From Stieleria bergensis (GTDB lineage: Bacteria; Planctomycetota; Planctomycetia; Pirellulales; Pirellulaceae), in NCBI GenBank assembly GCA_007745635.1, contig CP036272.1, positions 3,556,359 through 3,595,478 of the forward strand: 39,120 nt of DNA, read 5' to 3'. How positions within the stretch are numbered: position 1 is the stretch's first letter; every line of letters starts with the position of its first letter. The position numbers and the translations under genes were made by a program. This document shows positions 1 to 8,711 of the stretch, one piece after another. The notes below the pieces were generated by a model that ran no database searches, was not told the DNA's origin, and worked only from the letters and a program-made list of their open reading frames with translations.

Positions 1-90
1 CCAAGATCAGCAAAGCCAAGATCAGCAAAGCCAAGATCAGCAAAGCCAAGATCAGCAAAGCCAAGATCAGCAAAGCCAAGATCAGCAAAG
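1..90 (+). repeat. 15-bp tandem repeat, six copies, coding
   Basis: Six perfect head-to-tail copies of CCAAGATCAGCAAAG fill positions 1-90 and probably continue left of the window, since the first copy starts at base 1. The unit length is a multiple of three and it sits in frame with the downstream reading frame, so each copy encodes the pentapeptide QDQQS. It is therefore a coding minisatellite in the linker of the Bat-family protein rather than an intergenic repeat. Such arrays often vary in copy number between strains. Confidence 0.95.
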
Positions 91-418
91 CCAAAGCATG
101 CAGGGTCAACAAGATGATCCACAGGAGTCGCCCGAGCAGGATGGGAATGGTGCCTCGAAGCCAGCTGATGATGCTGACTCGGAAGACAAGCCGGAGGATC
201 GCCCCAATACAGCCACTGGTGAACTGACCAGCGAAAACGACAACCAGCCACCGGCCCAGGGGACAGCTGTGTCTGGCGAAACGGAGGACGAGCGACCAAT
301 GACTCGCGAAGAGGCACTGAAACTACTGCAATCGGTTCGCGACCGCGACATGATCCGGCGTTTGACGCAAGAACGTCGTGAGCGCAGCCGCAGCATTCCT
401 GTCGCCCGCGACTGGTGA
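2..418 (+). CDS. C-terminal end of a Bat-family (vWA/TPR) protein, partial
   Basis: The frame that ends with TGA at 416-418 is open to the left edge, so only the last ~138 residues are visible. They begin with six QDQQS repeats, continue as an acidic Gln/Asp/Glu/Pro-rich disordered stretch, and end in a basic helix starting MTREEALKLLQSVRDRD. That combination, a low-complexity tail followed by an REEA-x2-LL-type helix, is what I know from the C-termini of BatB/BatC proteins (von Willebrand A and/or TPR) in bacterial aerotolerance loci. The next gene, 43 bp downstream on the same strand, is BatD/BatE-like, which supports the call. The diagnostic vWA or TPR domains lie outside the window, so BatB versus BatC cannot be decided. 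An ATG at 98 could be taken as a start, but the repeats are in frame upstream of it. Confidence 0.7.
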   Translation, partial: QDQQSQDQQSQDQQSQDQQSQDQQSQDQQSQSMQGQQDDPQESPEQDGNGASKPADDADSEDKPEDRPNTATGELTSENDNQPPAQGTAVSGETEDERPMTREEALKLLQSVRDRDMIRRLTQERRERSRSIPVARDW

Positions 419-461
419 TTCCACGAACAACTCACGAGCCATTCATTCCATCGAATTGCCA

Positions 462-3284
462 ATGAACCGCTTTATCATCCTTCTTGCTGCACTGTCATTG
501 CAAGCTGTTGCCATTGGCACAGCAACAGCGCAGCAAATTGCCGTTCAACTCTCGACGCGGGAAACCTATGTGGATTCAGCGATCACATTGACCCTCCAAG
601 CCGCGGTCGATGACGAATACGAATTGCCCGCAACACCGGTGATCGATGGTTGCCAGATTCGACGCGATGGAGCTCCCAGGACGATCCGCCAAACGACCAA
701 TCTGAATGGTCGGGTCACACGGATGAACATCGTCTCCATCACATACACCATCACACCGGAACGTGAAGGCACGTTTGAGCTACCGCCTTTGGAGATGAAG
801 GTCGGGGGGAAGACACTGCGCACCGAAGCACAGCGTTTTGTGGCCTCCAAGAGTGAAACAGGTGACCTACTGTTCGTGGAAGTCGAAGGCGGCGCAAGCC
901 AAGTCTATGTCGGCCAAGCACTGGTCCAGACACTAAAAATCTGGATCAAACCCTACATTGATCGCGAGAATAACATCAAGCTCGATGCCGGTAATATGTG
1001 GAACACCGTCTCCCAGCAAACCAACTGGGGAAGCTTTGGGGATCGAATGCAGGAACTGGACTCAAATGGCCAGCGTCCCGGGGGCCGGGAGGTGCTGCGC
1101 ACCGACGACGATGGAAATGAGCGTGCCTACTACCTGTACGAAATCGACACCACACTGTATCCCCGCCGTCCGGGCAAGATTGATGCCGGTGACCTTCGAG
1201 TCGTGGTTAATTACCCCACAGAAATTGGCCGCGCGAGAGACCCCTTCGACAGCATGTTTCGCGGCGGTCCCTTTGGAGGGTCACGTCTGTCCCAGTTAAT
1301 GGACGAAGACGGCTTCGCATCTCCCTTTCGCAATCGCCTGGCCGTAACCGCGGTACGCCCCATCTCGGCCCAAGCCTCCGTCGATGAAACCACCATCTTG
1401 CCAATCCCGACTGAGGGGCGACCTGAGGGCTATCGCGGCGCGGTGGGCTCGTATCGAATCCTAACCGAGGCCGGGCCCAAGAGTGTCAACGCCGGTGATC
1501 CCATCGAACTGCGGATTGGCATTTTCGGGGACGGACCGATGGAGTTGGTCCAGTCGCCTCCCCTGGCGCAACTCACGTCTCTGACAGACGGGTTCAAGGT
1601 TGCCGACGATTCACCGGGAGGCTTTGTTCATGACGATTCAAAAGTGTTTCTCACGACGGTCCGTCCACGCAACGAGTCCATCACCGAAATTCCGGCCATC
1701 CCGTTCAGCTTTTTCCATCCGCAAACAAAGTCGTATAAGACGGTTTACAGCGAGCCGATTCCCATTACGGTTGCCAAAGGTGAAGTTCTCGCTTTTGATC
1801 AGATCGTCAGCAATCATCAAGCGGCAGAGGATGGCGACCCATCGAATGTCGTTCTGCAGCCCAACTTTGACAACTCTGATTCAGCGAGCGTTCTGGAATC
1901 ACAGCGATTTGACACCCCTGCAAGCGGGTGGCTGGCGTTGATCGTCGTTCCCGCATTGGTGTGGCTCGTGACCTTCTTGGCCGTCCGAACCTCCGTTTTC
2001 CGAACAGCCTGGGCGTCTCTTCGGAGCTGCATTCTGTCCGAGCGAACGCGTTGCCAGTCCGATCTCGAACGAGCTCAGAGCCTGGCGGACATCGAAACCG
2101 CGCTGGTTCGGTTCATTGCCAATGGATTGGAACGCAAGCAACTTCGTGGCATGCAGAGTGCGATCGGTGCTCTGCGTCTGGCGGGTTTCCGCGAACTAGC
2201 TTTGGCCTTCGAGACCGAGTGGAACGCCTGCACCCGTCGACACAGCGGCATCGCCGAGCACGTTGATCTCTCCAGCAGTCGACAGCGTCTCTTCCACTTA
2301 GTCGATCGGCTCGATTCAGGGCTTCGTCGCAATCGCAAATCCGACGTCCGTCCCGCTTTATCCACCTCTCGTAAGCCAGCGGATAAATCCACGAACCCTG
2401 CTCCCGCACAAGGCTTGCTGGTTCTTCTTGCTCTTGGGCTGCAATCCATTGCTCCCGAGACGCTCCATGCCGAATCGACAACGCCTCAACACAGTCACTC
2501 GATCGCCCTCACCGGCGAACAGCAACAGGTGATCCTCGACGAGGCAACGCAGACTTATCGACAGGCAATGGCGGTCATCGAAACAGATCGAGCCGAAGCA
2601 AACGAGCTTCTCTCCACCGCGATGGCAAAGTATCAACTGTTAATTGACGCCGGTGTGCACAGTGCGCAGCTGTTTCAAAATCAAGGCAATGCATGCTTTC
2701 AGTCCGGAAGACTGGGCGCCGCGATTGCCAACTACCAGAATGGCCTAGCACTGAATCCACTTGACCGCCAGTTAAAAACCAACCTGGATGCTGTGATGGC
2801 CGTCGTCGAATCCAAACGGTCGGGGGAATCAGAAATGCCATTGGAAAAGCGAGCCAACGTCCTGGATGTCGTCTCCTATTTCAACCAAGCACTACTCGCA
2901 GCGACCGGCCGCACGGTGATGCTCGGCCTACTGGCGTTATCCTCTCTGCTATTCTGGGCACTGCTGTTCGTCTGGATCTTTCGCCCAACGTTCCCAGTAC
3001 GAATCTTGGCAATTGGGCCGTTCATTTTGCTGGCGGTGTCGGCGATCTCACTGTGGCTGGCCAGCGAAACCAAGCACACGAATTTTCAAGCCGTGCTTGT
3101 ATCCAAACAAGTTGTGCTTCATAGCGGTGATGGGCAAGAATTTGACCGAGTCGCCGAGATCGCCAGTGCAGACGGCGTGCAAGTCAACATTCTCGAACAA
3201 CGCTCAGGTTGGCTGCAAATTGAGACCGCCCAGAACCAGCAAGGCTGGATCCCACGCGAGGACGCCATCCAGTTCTGGCAATAG
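462..3284 (+). CDS. BatD-BatE fusion protein (aerotolerance locus)
   Basis: The start is placed at the ATG at 462, which opens a signal peptide (MNRFIILLAALSLQ...), rather than at an upstream in-frame ATG at 378 that would overlap the previous gene. Of the 940 residues, about 20-450 resemble the beta-rich periplasmic BatD domain. A transmembrane segment follows at about 489-507, then a basic cytoplasmic stretch. A second hydrophobic segment at about 650-670 looks like an internal signal peptide. After it come a TPR unit (about 737-778), two transmembrane helices (about 820-840 and 848-868) and a C-terminal SH3-like domain (about 877-940, ending in a GW-rich stretch). TPR, two helices and SH3 is the layout of BatE. 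Bat proteins form a membrane complex implicated in stress or oxygen tolerance; their biochemical role is not settled. Adjacent domains point to a BatD-BatE fusion; the function is inferred from family only. Confidence 0.8.
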   Translation: MNRFIILLAALSLQAVAIGTATAQQIAVQLSTRETYVDSAITLTLQAAVDDEYELPATPVIDGCQIRRDGAPRTIRQTTNLNGRVTRMNIVSITYTITPEREGTFELPPLEMKVGGKTLRTEAQRFVASKSETGDLLFVEVEGGASQVYVGQALVQTLKIWIKPYIDRENNIKLDAGNMWNTVSQQTNWGSFGDRMQELDSNGQRPGGREVLRTDDDGNERAYYLYEIDTTLYPRRPGKIDAGDLRVVVNYPTEIGRARDPFDSMFRGGPFGGSRLSQLMDEDGFASPFRNRLAVTAVRPISAQASVDETTILPIPTEGRPEGYRGAVGSYRILTEAGPKSVNAGDPIELRIGIFGDGPMELVQSPPLAQLTSLTDGFKVADDSPGGFVHDDSKVFLTTVRPRNESITEIPAIPFSFFHPQTKSYKTVYSEPIPITVAKGEVLAFDQIVSNHQAAEDGDPSNVVLQPNFDNSDSASVLESQRFDTPASGWLALIVVPALVWLVTFLAVRTSVFRTAWASLRSCILSERTRCQSDLERAQSLADIETALVRFIANGLERKQLRGMQSAIGALRLAGFRELALAFETEWNACTRRHSGIAEHVDLSSSRQRLFHLVDRLDSGLRRNRKSDVRPALSTSRKPADKSTNPAPAQGLLVLLALGLQSIAPETLHAESTTPQHSHSIALTGEQQQVILDEATQTYRQAMAVIETDRAEANELLSTAMAKYQLLIDAGVHSAQLFQNQGNACFQSGRLGAAIANYQNGLALNPLDRQLKTNLDAVMAVVESKRSGESEMPLEKRANVLDVVSYFNQALLAATGRTVMLGLLALSSLLFWALLFVWIFRPTFPVRILAIGPFILLAVSAISLWLASETKHTNFQAVLVSKQVVLHSGDGQEFDRVAEIASADGVQVNILEQRSGWLQIETAQNQQGWIPREDAIQFWQ

Positions 3285-3326
3285 CCACACTCCCATCAGC
3301 CGTTTTGGCGTTCGGCGCCGCACCCC

Positions 3327-3347
3327 AAAAACGGGCCTAACGGCCCG
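3327..3347 (-). terminator. Rho-independent terminator of the DUF481 gene
   Basis: Read on the minus strand, a 6-bp GC stem (CGGGCC / GGCCCG, loop GTTA) is followed directly by five T residues. It lies 28 bp beyond the stop codon of the minus-strand DUF481 gene and 43 bp beyond the stop of the convergent Bat gene. On the plus strand there is no T run after the stem, so it should act mainly for the DUF481 transcript. Confidence 0.7.
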
Positions 3348-3374
3348 CGAATACTCGGGGACACTCCAGGCAGA

Positions 3375-4445
3375 CTAAAACTTATAACGCAACAATGCGG
3401 TGTAATAGAAATCGTTTGGACGAGCTCCCTGCGGAGTGCTGTCGTAACGATCGGTGATCGATAGTCGCAGTGTGAGCGCGTCATCGGCGGTCAGCAACAG
3501 ATCCCAGTTCGCTTCGCTGACCACACGATAGTCGCTCAGATCATTCCAACTGGGGAAGTATTCCAACTTGCCGTTGATTTCGTTGTACCCGTTGATTTCC
3601 CAAAAGCCTTCGATCGAAGCGACGGCTTCAGGAGTCCACGAATCGTCGGGGCCACCAAACTCGCGCGACGCACCGGCACCCAGACGTCCGGTCAACCGGC
3701 GTTTGTCTTCGCGAATCCAATCGTACCCCAAACCAGCGTTCATATTCAGACGCGAATCAAAGGCTTTAAATTGATCCCACTCCACACTGGCTTTGGCAAA
3801 CGCACTCCAAGCCGTGTTCTGATGCAATCGCTCATAACTCCAATTGAATCGCCCGTTATTCTCTGATCGAATCCCCGTATTGGAGGCATTTCGATAAGCC
3901 ACGTCGATCTCGATCACGCGAAACTCATTGGCGCGTTTCAGATCAATCCCTGTTTGCATCGCCAAGGTATCTGAGTTCCCGCTACTGCCATCGATGCCAA
4001 ACTCAGCCGCACCGCTCCAATCGGCTGCCATCCAGCTAAATCCTTTCGCGATCGGTCGATAGACCTGTGACTGCGTGAAGGCCGGTTGTTTTAGAAAGCC
4101 AACGGTTTGGAAAACGCTTTCGTGTGAATCTGAATTCGATTCCGCTGCTTCTCTGTCCGTTTCGCCACCCTCCGCTGCTTCTCCGTCTGGGGCCAACACC
4201 GTTTCGCTATCGACGGGCTCCTCGGTATCCTCAGATGCCGCCGGCAAGTTCTCGGTCACTGCCGGCAGCACATCCAGCTGAAACACAGCGGTCGCCAGCG
4301 GTTGATGGTCAACGTGACTGGAGGGGGAATCGTCGGCATCTGCTGGCAGTGCAACAACAGCCAGCGACAACAGAAACGGCAGCGACAAACCCAGTTGCCG
4401 AACACAAGAGGCACGAAAAGCTGTGGCAATGAACAATCGAAACAC
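3375..4445 (-). CDS. DUF481 family outer-membrane beta-barrel protein
   Basis: 356 residues with a GTG start; there is no ATG near the N-terminus and the signal peptide (FLLSLAVVALPADADD) begins soon after. A strongly acidic, Glu/Ser-rich linker covers about 60-110. From about 130 to the end, alternating aromatic and polar residues form a beta-rich domain matching DUF481 (YdiY-like, salt-induced outer-membrane protein) proteins, ending in a C-terminal Phe as outer-membrane barrels often do. The family is thought to be a transmembrane barrel; its substrate is unknown. The gene is monocistronic, convergent with the Bat locus and divergent from the TerB-like gene, with its own terminator at 3327-3347. 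No clear Shine-Dalgarno sequence precedes the GTG, so the start could be slightly off. Confidence 0.8.
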   Translation of the reverse strand: MFRLFIATAFRASCVRQLGLSLPFLLSLAVVALPADADDSPSSHVDHQPLATAVFQLDVLPAVTENLPAASEDTEEPVDSETVLAPDGEAAEGGETDREAAESNSDSHESVFQTVGFLKQPAFTQSQVYRPIAKGFSWMAADWSGAAEFGIDGSSGNSDTLAMQTGIDLKRANEFRVIEIDVAYRNASNTGIRSENNGRFNWSYERLHQNTAWSAFAKASVEWDQFKAFDSRLNMNAGLGYDWIREDKRRLTGRLGAGASREFGGPDDSWTPEAVASIEGFWEINGYNEINGKLEYFPSWNDLSDYRVVSEANWDLLLTADDALTLRLSITDRYDSTPQGARPNDFYYTALLRYKF

Positions 4446-4698
4446 GGGCAGAGCAAGTAATCATAAGGTGGCTCGCAGCACAAAACGCTGCCTTGACAAC
4501 AATCTTGCTTGTTGACTACCAAAGCCCTGCCAGCGCTGTCAGCGCCAATCTGACCGGATGCCGCCACTTCGATGGCATCTTCCTTCGGTCTGCTCGGTAA
4601 GATTCCAATCCATGCGAGTCCTCTTCGCCGTGCTACCCATCAAACCAGCGGACAGCGTTCCGCTAGGCAAGCGGGCGAGCACTGGGTAAGATGCCCAA

Positions 4699-5067
4699 AT
4701 GAGCAGTCACAGCAGCCGCAGCGATCGAATCCGCCGACTACGGAACTTGGTCGTAATGGCCATGGCCGATGGCTACTTTGCGCAACGAGAAGTGGCGTTG
4801 TTCGCGGACCGCTGCGGCGAACTGGAGCTCGGCGAACTGGAACTTCAGCAGGCGATTCGCTACGGATTGGATGACGATGCCGCCCTGCATCTGCCCAGCG
4901 ATCGCCAGACTTGTGAAGCCTTGATGGTGGACCTTGTGCGGATGATGGCTGCCGACGGTGTCCTTGATGAAAGCGAAAAACGGCTGTTTGCCCTGGCGGC
5001 TGCCAAAATGAACATCGAAACTAGTACCTTAAATGTTTTGATTAGCCGAGCTCTGAAAGAATACTAG
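4699..5067 (+). CDS. TerB-like small alpha-helical protein
   Basis: 122 residues, all helical by composition, with two acidic helix-loop repeats: MAMADGYFAQREVALFAD near residue 17 and MMAADGVLDESEKRLFAL near residue 85. This DG...E pattern is the hallmark of the tellurite-resistance TerB/DjlA-like fold, which binds metal through acidic residues. The name is historical and tellurite resistance should not be assumed. A tiny ATG-CCC-AAA-TGA frame lies just upstream and overlaps the start; I chose the ATG at 4699. The coaB GTG follows two bases after the stop, so the two are probably co-transcribed and translationally coupled. Confidence 0.75.
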   Translation: MSSHSSRSDRIRRLRNLVVMAMADGYFAQREVALFADRCGELELGELELQQAIRYGLDDDAALHLPSDRQTCEALMVDLVRMMAADGVLDESEKRLFALAAAKMNIETSTLNVLISRALKEY

Positions 5068-5069
5068 TC

Positions 5070-5732
5070 GTGGCGAAAATCTTGATCACATCCGGGCCGA
5101 CGCGTCAGTACCTGGACCCGGTGCGTTATTTGTCAAACGCATCCAGCGGTCGCATGGGCGCCGCCCTTGCCCAGGCTGCGATCGACCAAGGCCACCAGGT
5201 GATCCTGGTCTCGGGGCCTGTCTCGATCGAGTACCCCTCGCAAGCCACAGTGATTCCCGTCGTTAGCACGGATGACATGCTGCGTGAAAGCAGTCGCTGG
5301 TTTCCCCAGTGTGATGGCATGATTGGTGCCGCTGCCCCTTGCGACTACATGCCCAAATTTATCGAAGCCGAAAAAATAGCGAAAACCGGTCAGCCGTTGC
5401 AGCTGCAACTGATCGAAACTCCCGACGTCGTCGCCACTCTCGGTCAAGCCAAGCAGCCGCACCAATGGGTCGTGGGATTTGCCTTGGAATCAGAGGACCG
5501 TCACTTCCGGGCCATCGTGAAGCTTGAAAAGAAGCATTGCGACTTAATCGTTAGCAATGGTCCAGCGGCGATTGATGCCGAGCGCAACGAGGTCGAATTG
5601 ATTGATCCCAGCGGCGCGATCGTCACCAAGATCACCGACACCAAGGAAGCCGTCGCGCAACATCTGATGGCAGAGATCCAAAGGCGTTTGATCGACCAAA
5701 CCGTTCCACCACATCGTGCCAGCAACCTTTAA
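5070..5732 (+). CDS. coaB: Phosphopantothenate-cysteine ligase (CoaB domain only)
   Basis: 220 residues from a GTG at 5070. It begins MAKILITSGPTRQYLDPVR, the Rossmann-like nucleotide-binding start of the CoaB half of bacterial Dfp, with the SNASSGRMG loop at about 22-30. The central AAAPCDYMPK, GFALESED and LIVSNGPAAID blocks correspond to the ADYRP, GFAAET and DLIVAN motifs of the family. CoaB joins 4'-phosphopantothenate to cysteine with CTP (or ATP) in coenzyme A synthesis. Bacterial enzymes are usually fused to the CoaC decarboxylase; this one carries only the ligase domain, so CoaC must be encoded elsewhere. It sits in a compact cluster between the TerB-like gene and pyrD. Confidence 0.85.
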   Translation: MAKILITSGPTRQYLDPVRYLSNASSGRMGAALAQAAIDQGHQVILVSGPVSIEYPSQATVIPVVSTDDMLRESSRWFPQCDGMIGAAAPCDYMPKFIEAEKIAKTGQPLQLQLIETPDVVATLGQAKQPHQWVVGFALESEDRHFRAIVKLEKKHCDLIVSNGPAAIDAERNEVELIDPSGAIVTKITDTKEAVAQHLMAEIQRRLIDQTVPPHRASNL

Positions 5733-5753
5733 TTGAAACGAATAGCGATAGCG

Positions 5754-6707
5754 ATGAATCAAGCGACAGCCACTCCCACTGACAGCGATCAACCGATCCC
5801 CAACGTCGACCTATCGACCAAGCTCGGTCGCCTTGCATTGCCCAACCCGATCATGGTTGCCTCGGGGACCTTTGGTTATGCCCGTGAGATGCAAGAGGTC
5901 GTCGACGTCAGCAAGCTCGGTGGCGTGCTTCCCAAAACAATCACTGCCGAACCACGCGTCGGAAACGCTCCCTGGCGGACCGTTGAAACCACCGGTGGTC
6001 TCTTAAACGCCATCGGACTGGACAATGACGGGGTGGATGCTTTTTGCGAACATCACCTGCCCTACTTAGTAACGCTTAACACACCCATCGTGGTCAGCGT
6101 TGCCGGACGCACCGAAGACGACTTTGTCAGTTTGGCTCAACTTGTCGGCCAACTGGGAGTCGCAGCCGTCGAACTGAATCTGTCCTGCCCCAATGTTAGC
6201 GGTGGAATCGACTTCGGCACCAATGCCTCATCCTGCCATGACGTTGTCGCCGCTGCTCGCAAGGCTTGCCCTGTCCCGATTCTTGCCAAATTGACTCCCA
6301 ATGTGACTCGCATTGCCGAGATTGCCAAAGCGGCCCAGGAGGGCGGCGCCGATGCGGTGTGCCTGATCAATACCGTTTTGGCGATGGCTGTCGACTGGAA
6401 GAAACGCAAGCCGATTCTTGGAAACGGGATGGGCGGATTGAGTGGGCCGGCAATCAAGCCCATCGCACTGCGTTGCGTGCACCAAGTCGCCAGCGCGGTC
6501 GACATTCCCATCATCGGTATCGGTGGCATTGCCAATATTGATGACGTGATGCAGTTCTTGGTGACCGGTGCCTCGGCTGTCCAAATCGGCACAGCCAATT
6601 ACTACGACCCAACGCTATCGACGCGATTGGTCGATCAGTTGCCAGCAGCCCTGGCGGAAATCAATGCCTCCTCAGTGTCGGATGTCATCCGTACACTGCA
6701 AGTTTGA
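5754..6707 (+). CDS. pyrD: Dihydroorotate dehydrogenase, class 1 (1B-like)
   Basis: 317 residues from the ATG at 5754; an in-frame TTG at 5733 directly abuts the coaB stop and is less likely. The [13 protein letters not shown] block (about 31-43), the conserved Lys in [13 protein letters not shown] (about 61) and the ELNLSCPNV block with Cys145 are present. In class 1 dihydroorotate dehydrogenases this Cys is the catalytic base, whereas class 2 enzymes use Ser. C-terminal INTV and GIGGI segments bind FMN phosphate in a TIM barrel. The enzyme oxidises dihydroorotate to orotate in pyrimidine synthesis. Class 1B forms pair with an iron-sulfur/FAD subunit PyrK, which is not seen here, so the electron acceptor cannot be fixed from the window. 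Confidence 0.92.
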   Translation: MNQATATPTDSDQPIPNVDLSTKLGRLALPNPIMVASGTFGYAREMQEVVDVSKLGGVLPKTITAEPRVGNAPWRTVETTGGLLNAIGLDNDGVDAFCEHHLPYLVTLNTPIVVSVAGRTEDDFVSLAQLVGQLGVAAVELNLSCPNVSGGIDFGTNASSCHDVVAAARKACPVPILAKLTPNVTRIAEIAKAAQEGGADAVCLINTVLAMAVDWKKRKPILGNGMGGLSGPAIKPIALRCVHQVASAVDIPIIGIGGIANIDDVMQFLVTGASAVQIGTANYYDPTLSTRLVDQLPAALAEINASSVSDVIRTLQV

Positions 6708-6731
6708 GCATCTTAGGAAATAGCAGCAACG

Positions 6732-8540
6732 ATGGCACTGATTACTCTAGAAGAAGTCTCGATCGGATTTCGCGGCCCCAACCTGCTGGACAACGTCACA
6801 GCACGAATCGAGCGTGGGCAACGCATCGGCTTGCTCGGTCGAAACGGCGCGGGCAAAACCACGCTGCTAAAAATGCTTGCCGGGGACATTGCTCCGGATC
6901 ACGGGCAAATTCAAGTCTCCGACCAAGCCAAGGTTGCGCGACTGACGCAGGACGTTCCCGATGATCTAAGCGGCACGATCGCAGAAGTCGTGATTCAAGG
7001 ATTCGATGCGGCTCTTGTCGCCGACGACTCCACTCGCTGGGCTGCCGAGCACGCCGTGGAATCGACGCTCTCCAAAATGCAACTGGATCCCGACGCGGAT
7101 GTGGCTTCACTGTCCAGCGGAATGAAACGCCGCGTGCTGCTGGCCAAAGCCATCGTTGCTGATCCCGACTTGCTTCTGCTGGACGAACCCACCAACCACT
7201 TGGACATTGAATCCATCCTGTGGCTCGAAGACTTCCTGGCACGCTGGCCCAAAACACTGCTGTTCATCACTCACGACCGCAGTTTTCTTCAGCGTTTGGC
7301 AACTCGAATCTGGGAAGTCGATCGCGGCAACCTGTTTGATTGGACCTGTGACTATCCCACTTTTCTGAAACGCAAAGAAGCAGCACTGCATGCGGAAGAA
7401 AAGCAAAACGCCTTGTTCGACAAACGCTTGGCCGAAGAAGAAGCTTGGATCCGCCAAGGCATCAAAGCGCGTCGAACGCGCAACGAAGGACGCGTCAGAC
7501 GCCTCAAGGAGATGCGATCGCAACGCAGCCAGCGCCAGAACCGTCAGGGCACGGCAAAGATTGAAGTCCAAGACGCCATCCGCAGTGGTGCCTTGGTCGC
7601 CAAACTGGATGAAGTCAGCTTCAGCTACGGTGATCATTGCATCATCGATGACTTTTCCAGCGTCCTGATGCGTGGTGACAAGGTGGGGATCATCGGTCCC
7701 AATGGCGCGGGCAAGTCAACGCTGCTCAAACTCTTGCTGGGGAAACTCCAGCCGACTCAGGGCGAGATCAAACTAGGCACAAACCTTCAGGTCGCCTACT
7801 TTGATCAACTTCGCGACACCCTTGACCCCGAATTGACAGTTCAGGAGAACGTGGCGGATTCGTCCGACCAAATCAAGATTGGCAACAAGACCAAACACAT
7901 CATGGGGTACTTGCAAGACTATCTTTTCACGCCCGAACGAGCGCGTACAAAGGTCAAGTTCATTAGTGGTGGCGAACGCAACCGTGCGTTGCTGGCAAAA
8001 CTGATGACCCAGCCCGCCAACGTCTTGGTGCTGGACGAACCGACTAACGACCTGGACAGCGAGACACTGGAGTTACTTGAGGAACTGCTGATCGATTACG
8101 ATGGCACCGTGCTGCTAGTCAGTCACGACCGGAGCTTTCTGAACAACGTCGTCACCAGCACGATCGTTTTTGAAGAGGAAACAATTCGCCCCTATGTCGG
8201 CGGCTACGACGAATGGCAGGCCGCCGTCCAGCGCCGCCAAACAGAGGCTTCCGAAACCCCACCCGCGACGAAGAAGTCAACCAAAGAAACTCCTCCTGCG
8301 ACGACCAGCACCGAGCCGGAGAAACGCAAACTCTCTTACAAAGAGAAGCGTGAACTGGAGTCCCTGCCGGAACGCATCGAACAACTTGAACTGCAGGTCG
8401 CTCAGATCCATGAAACCATGGCCGAGCCTAGCTTCTACCAGAAACCGGGCGACGTGATCGCCAAGACCACTCAAGAGCTGGAATCAATCCAATCGGAATT
8501 ATCCTCAGCGTTCGAGCGTTGGGAAGAATTGGAATCTTAG
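6732..8540 (+). CDS. uup: ABC-F family ATPase, Uup type
   Basis: 602 residues with an AGGAAA ribosome-binding site at 6716-6721. Two ATP-binding cassettes are visible. The first has Walker A GRNGAGKTT at about 36-44, signature LSSGMKRR, and Walker B with LLDEPTNHLD at about 148. The second has Walker A GPNGAGKST at about 322, signature SGGERNRAL, and VLDEPTNDLD at about 432. Between them is a highly basic linker rich in Arg/Lys/Glu, as in ABC-F translation factors. After the second cassette comes a Pro/Thr linker and a C-terminal coiled coil (about 530-602), the mark of Uup. There are no transmembrane segments. Uup acts on ribosomes or branched DNA intermediates. It is probably co-transcribed with pyrD, whose stop is 24 bp upstream. 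Confidence 0.92.
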   Translation: MALITLEEVSIGFRGPNLLDNVTARIERGQRIGLLGRNGAGKTTLLKMLAGDIAPDHGQIQVSDQAKVARLTQDVPDDLSGTIAEVVIQGFDAALVADDSTRWAAEHAVESTLSKMQLDPDADVASLSSGMKRRVLLAKAIVADPDLLLLDEPTNHLDIESILWLEDFLARWPKTLLFITHDRSFLQRLATRIWEVDRGNLFDWTCDYPTFLKRKEAALHAEEKQNALFDKRLAEEEAWIRQGIKARRTRNEGRVRRLKEMRSQRSQRQNRQGTAKIEVQDAIRSGALVAKLDEVSFSYGDHCIIDDFSSVLMRGDKVGIIGPNGAGKSTLLKLLLGKLQPTQGEIKLGTNLQVAYFDQLRDTLDPELTVQENVADSSDQIKIGNKTKHIMGYLQDYLFTPERARTKVKFISGGERNRALLAKLMTQPANVLVLDEPTNDLDSETLELLEELLIDYDGTVLLVSHDRSFLNNVVTSTIVFEEETIRPYVGGYDEWQAAVQRRQTEASETPPATKKSTKETPPATTSTEPEKRKLSYKEKRELESLPERIEQLELQVAQIHETMAEPSFYQKPGDVIAKTTQELESIQSELSSAFERWEELES

Positions 8541-8711
8541 GGACGTTTCATCCAACGCCACCCACCGAACAAAAGCTACGATCGGCACGTTCATTGCTTG
8601 CCGACTCACCGCGAGGATTTGATTCCGCCCACGCATCTTGGCAACAAGATCTCTCTCGGGCATGCCGACATTGATAGGGGATATTGTTTCGCTATCAATT
8701 TTGGATGCACG

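Noticed and set aside
378..461. Upstream ATG extension of the BatD-BatE gene
   Set aside because: It would overlap the preceding Bat gene and put 28 non-signal residues before a clear signal peptide.
4493..4521. Perfect -35 box TTGACA upstream of the TerB-like gene
   Set aside because: The matching -10 position reads CTACCA and no good -10 exists at 16-18 bp; not enough to call a promoter.
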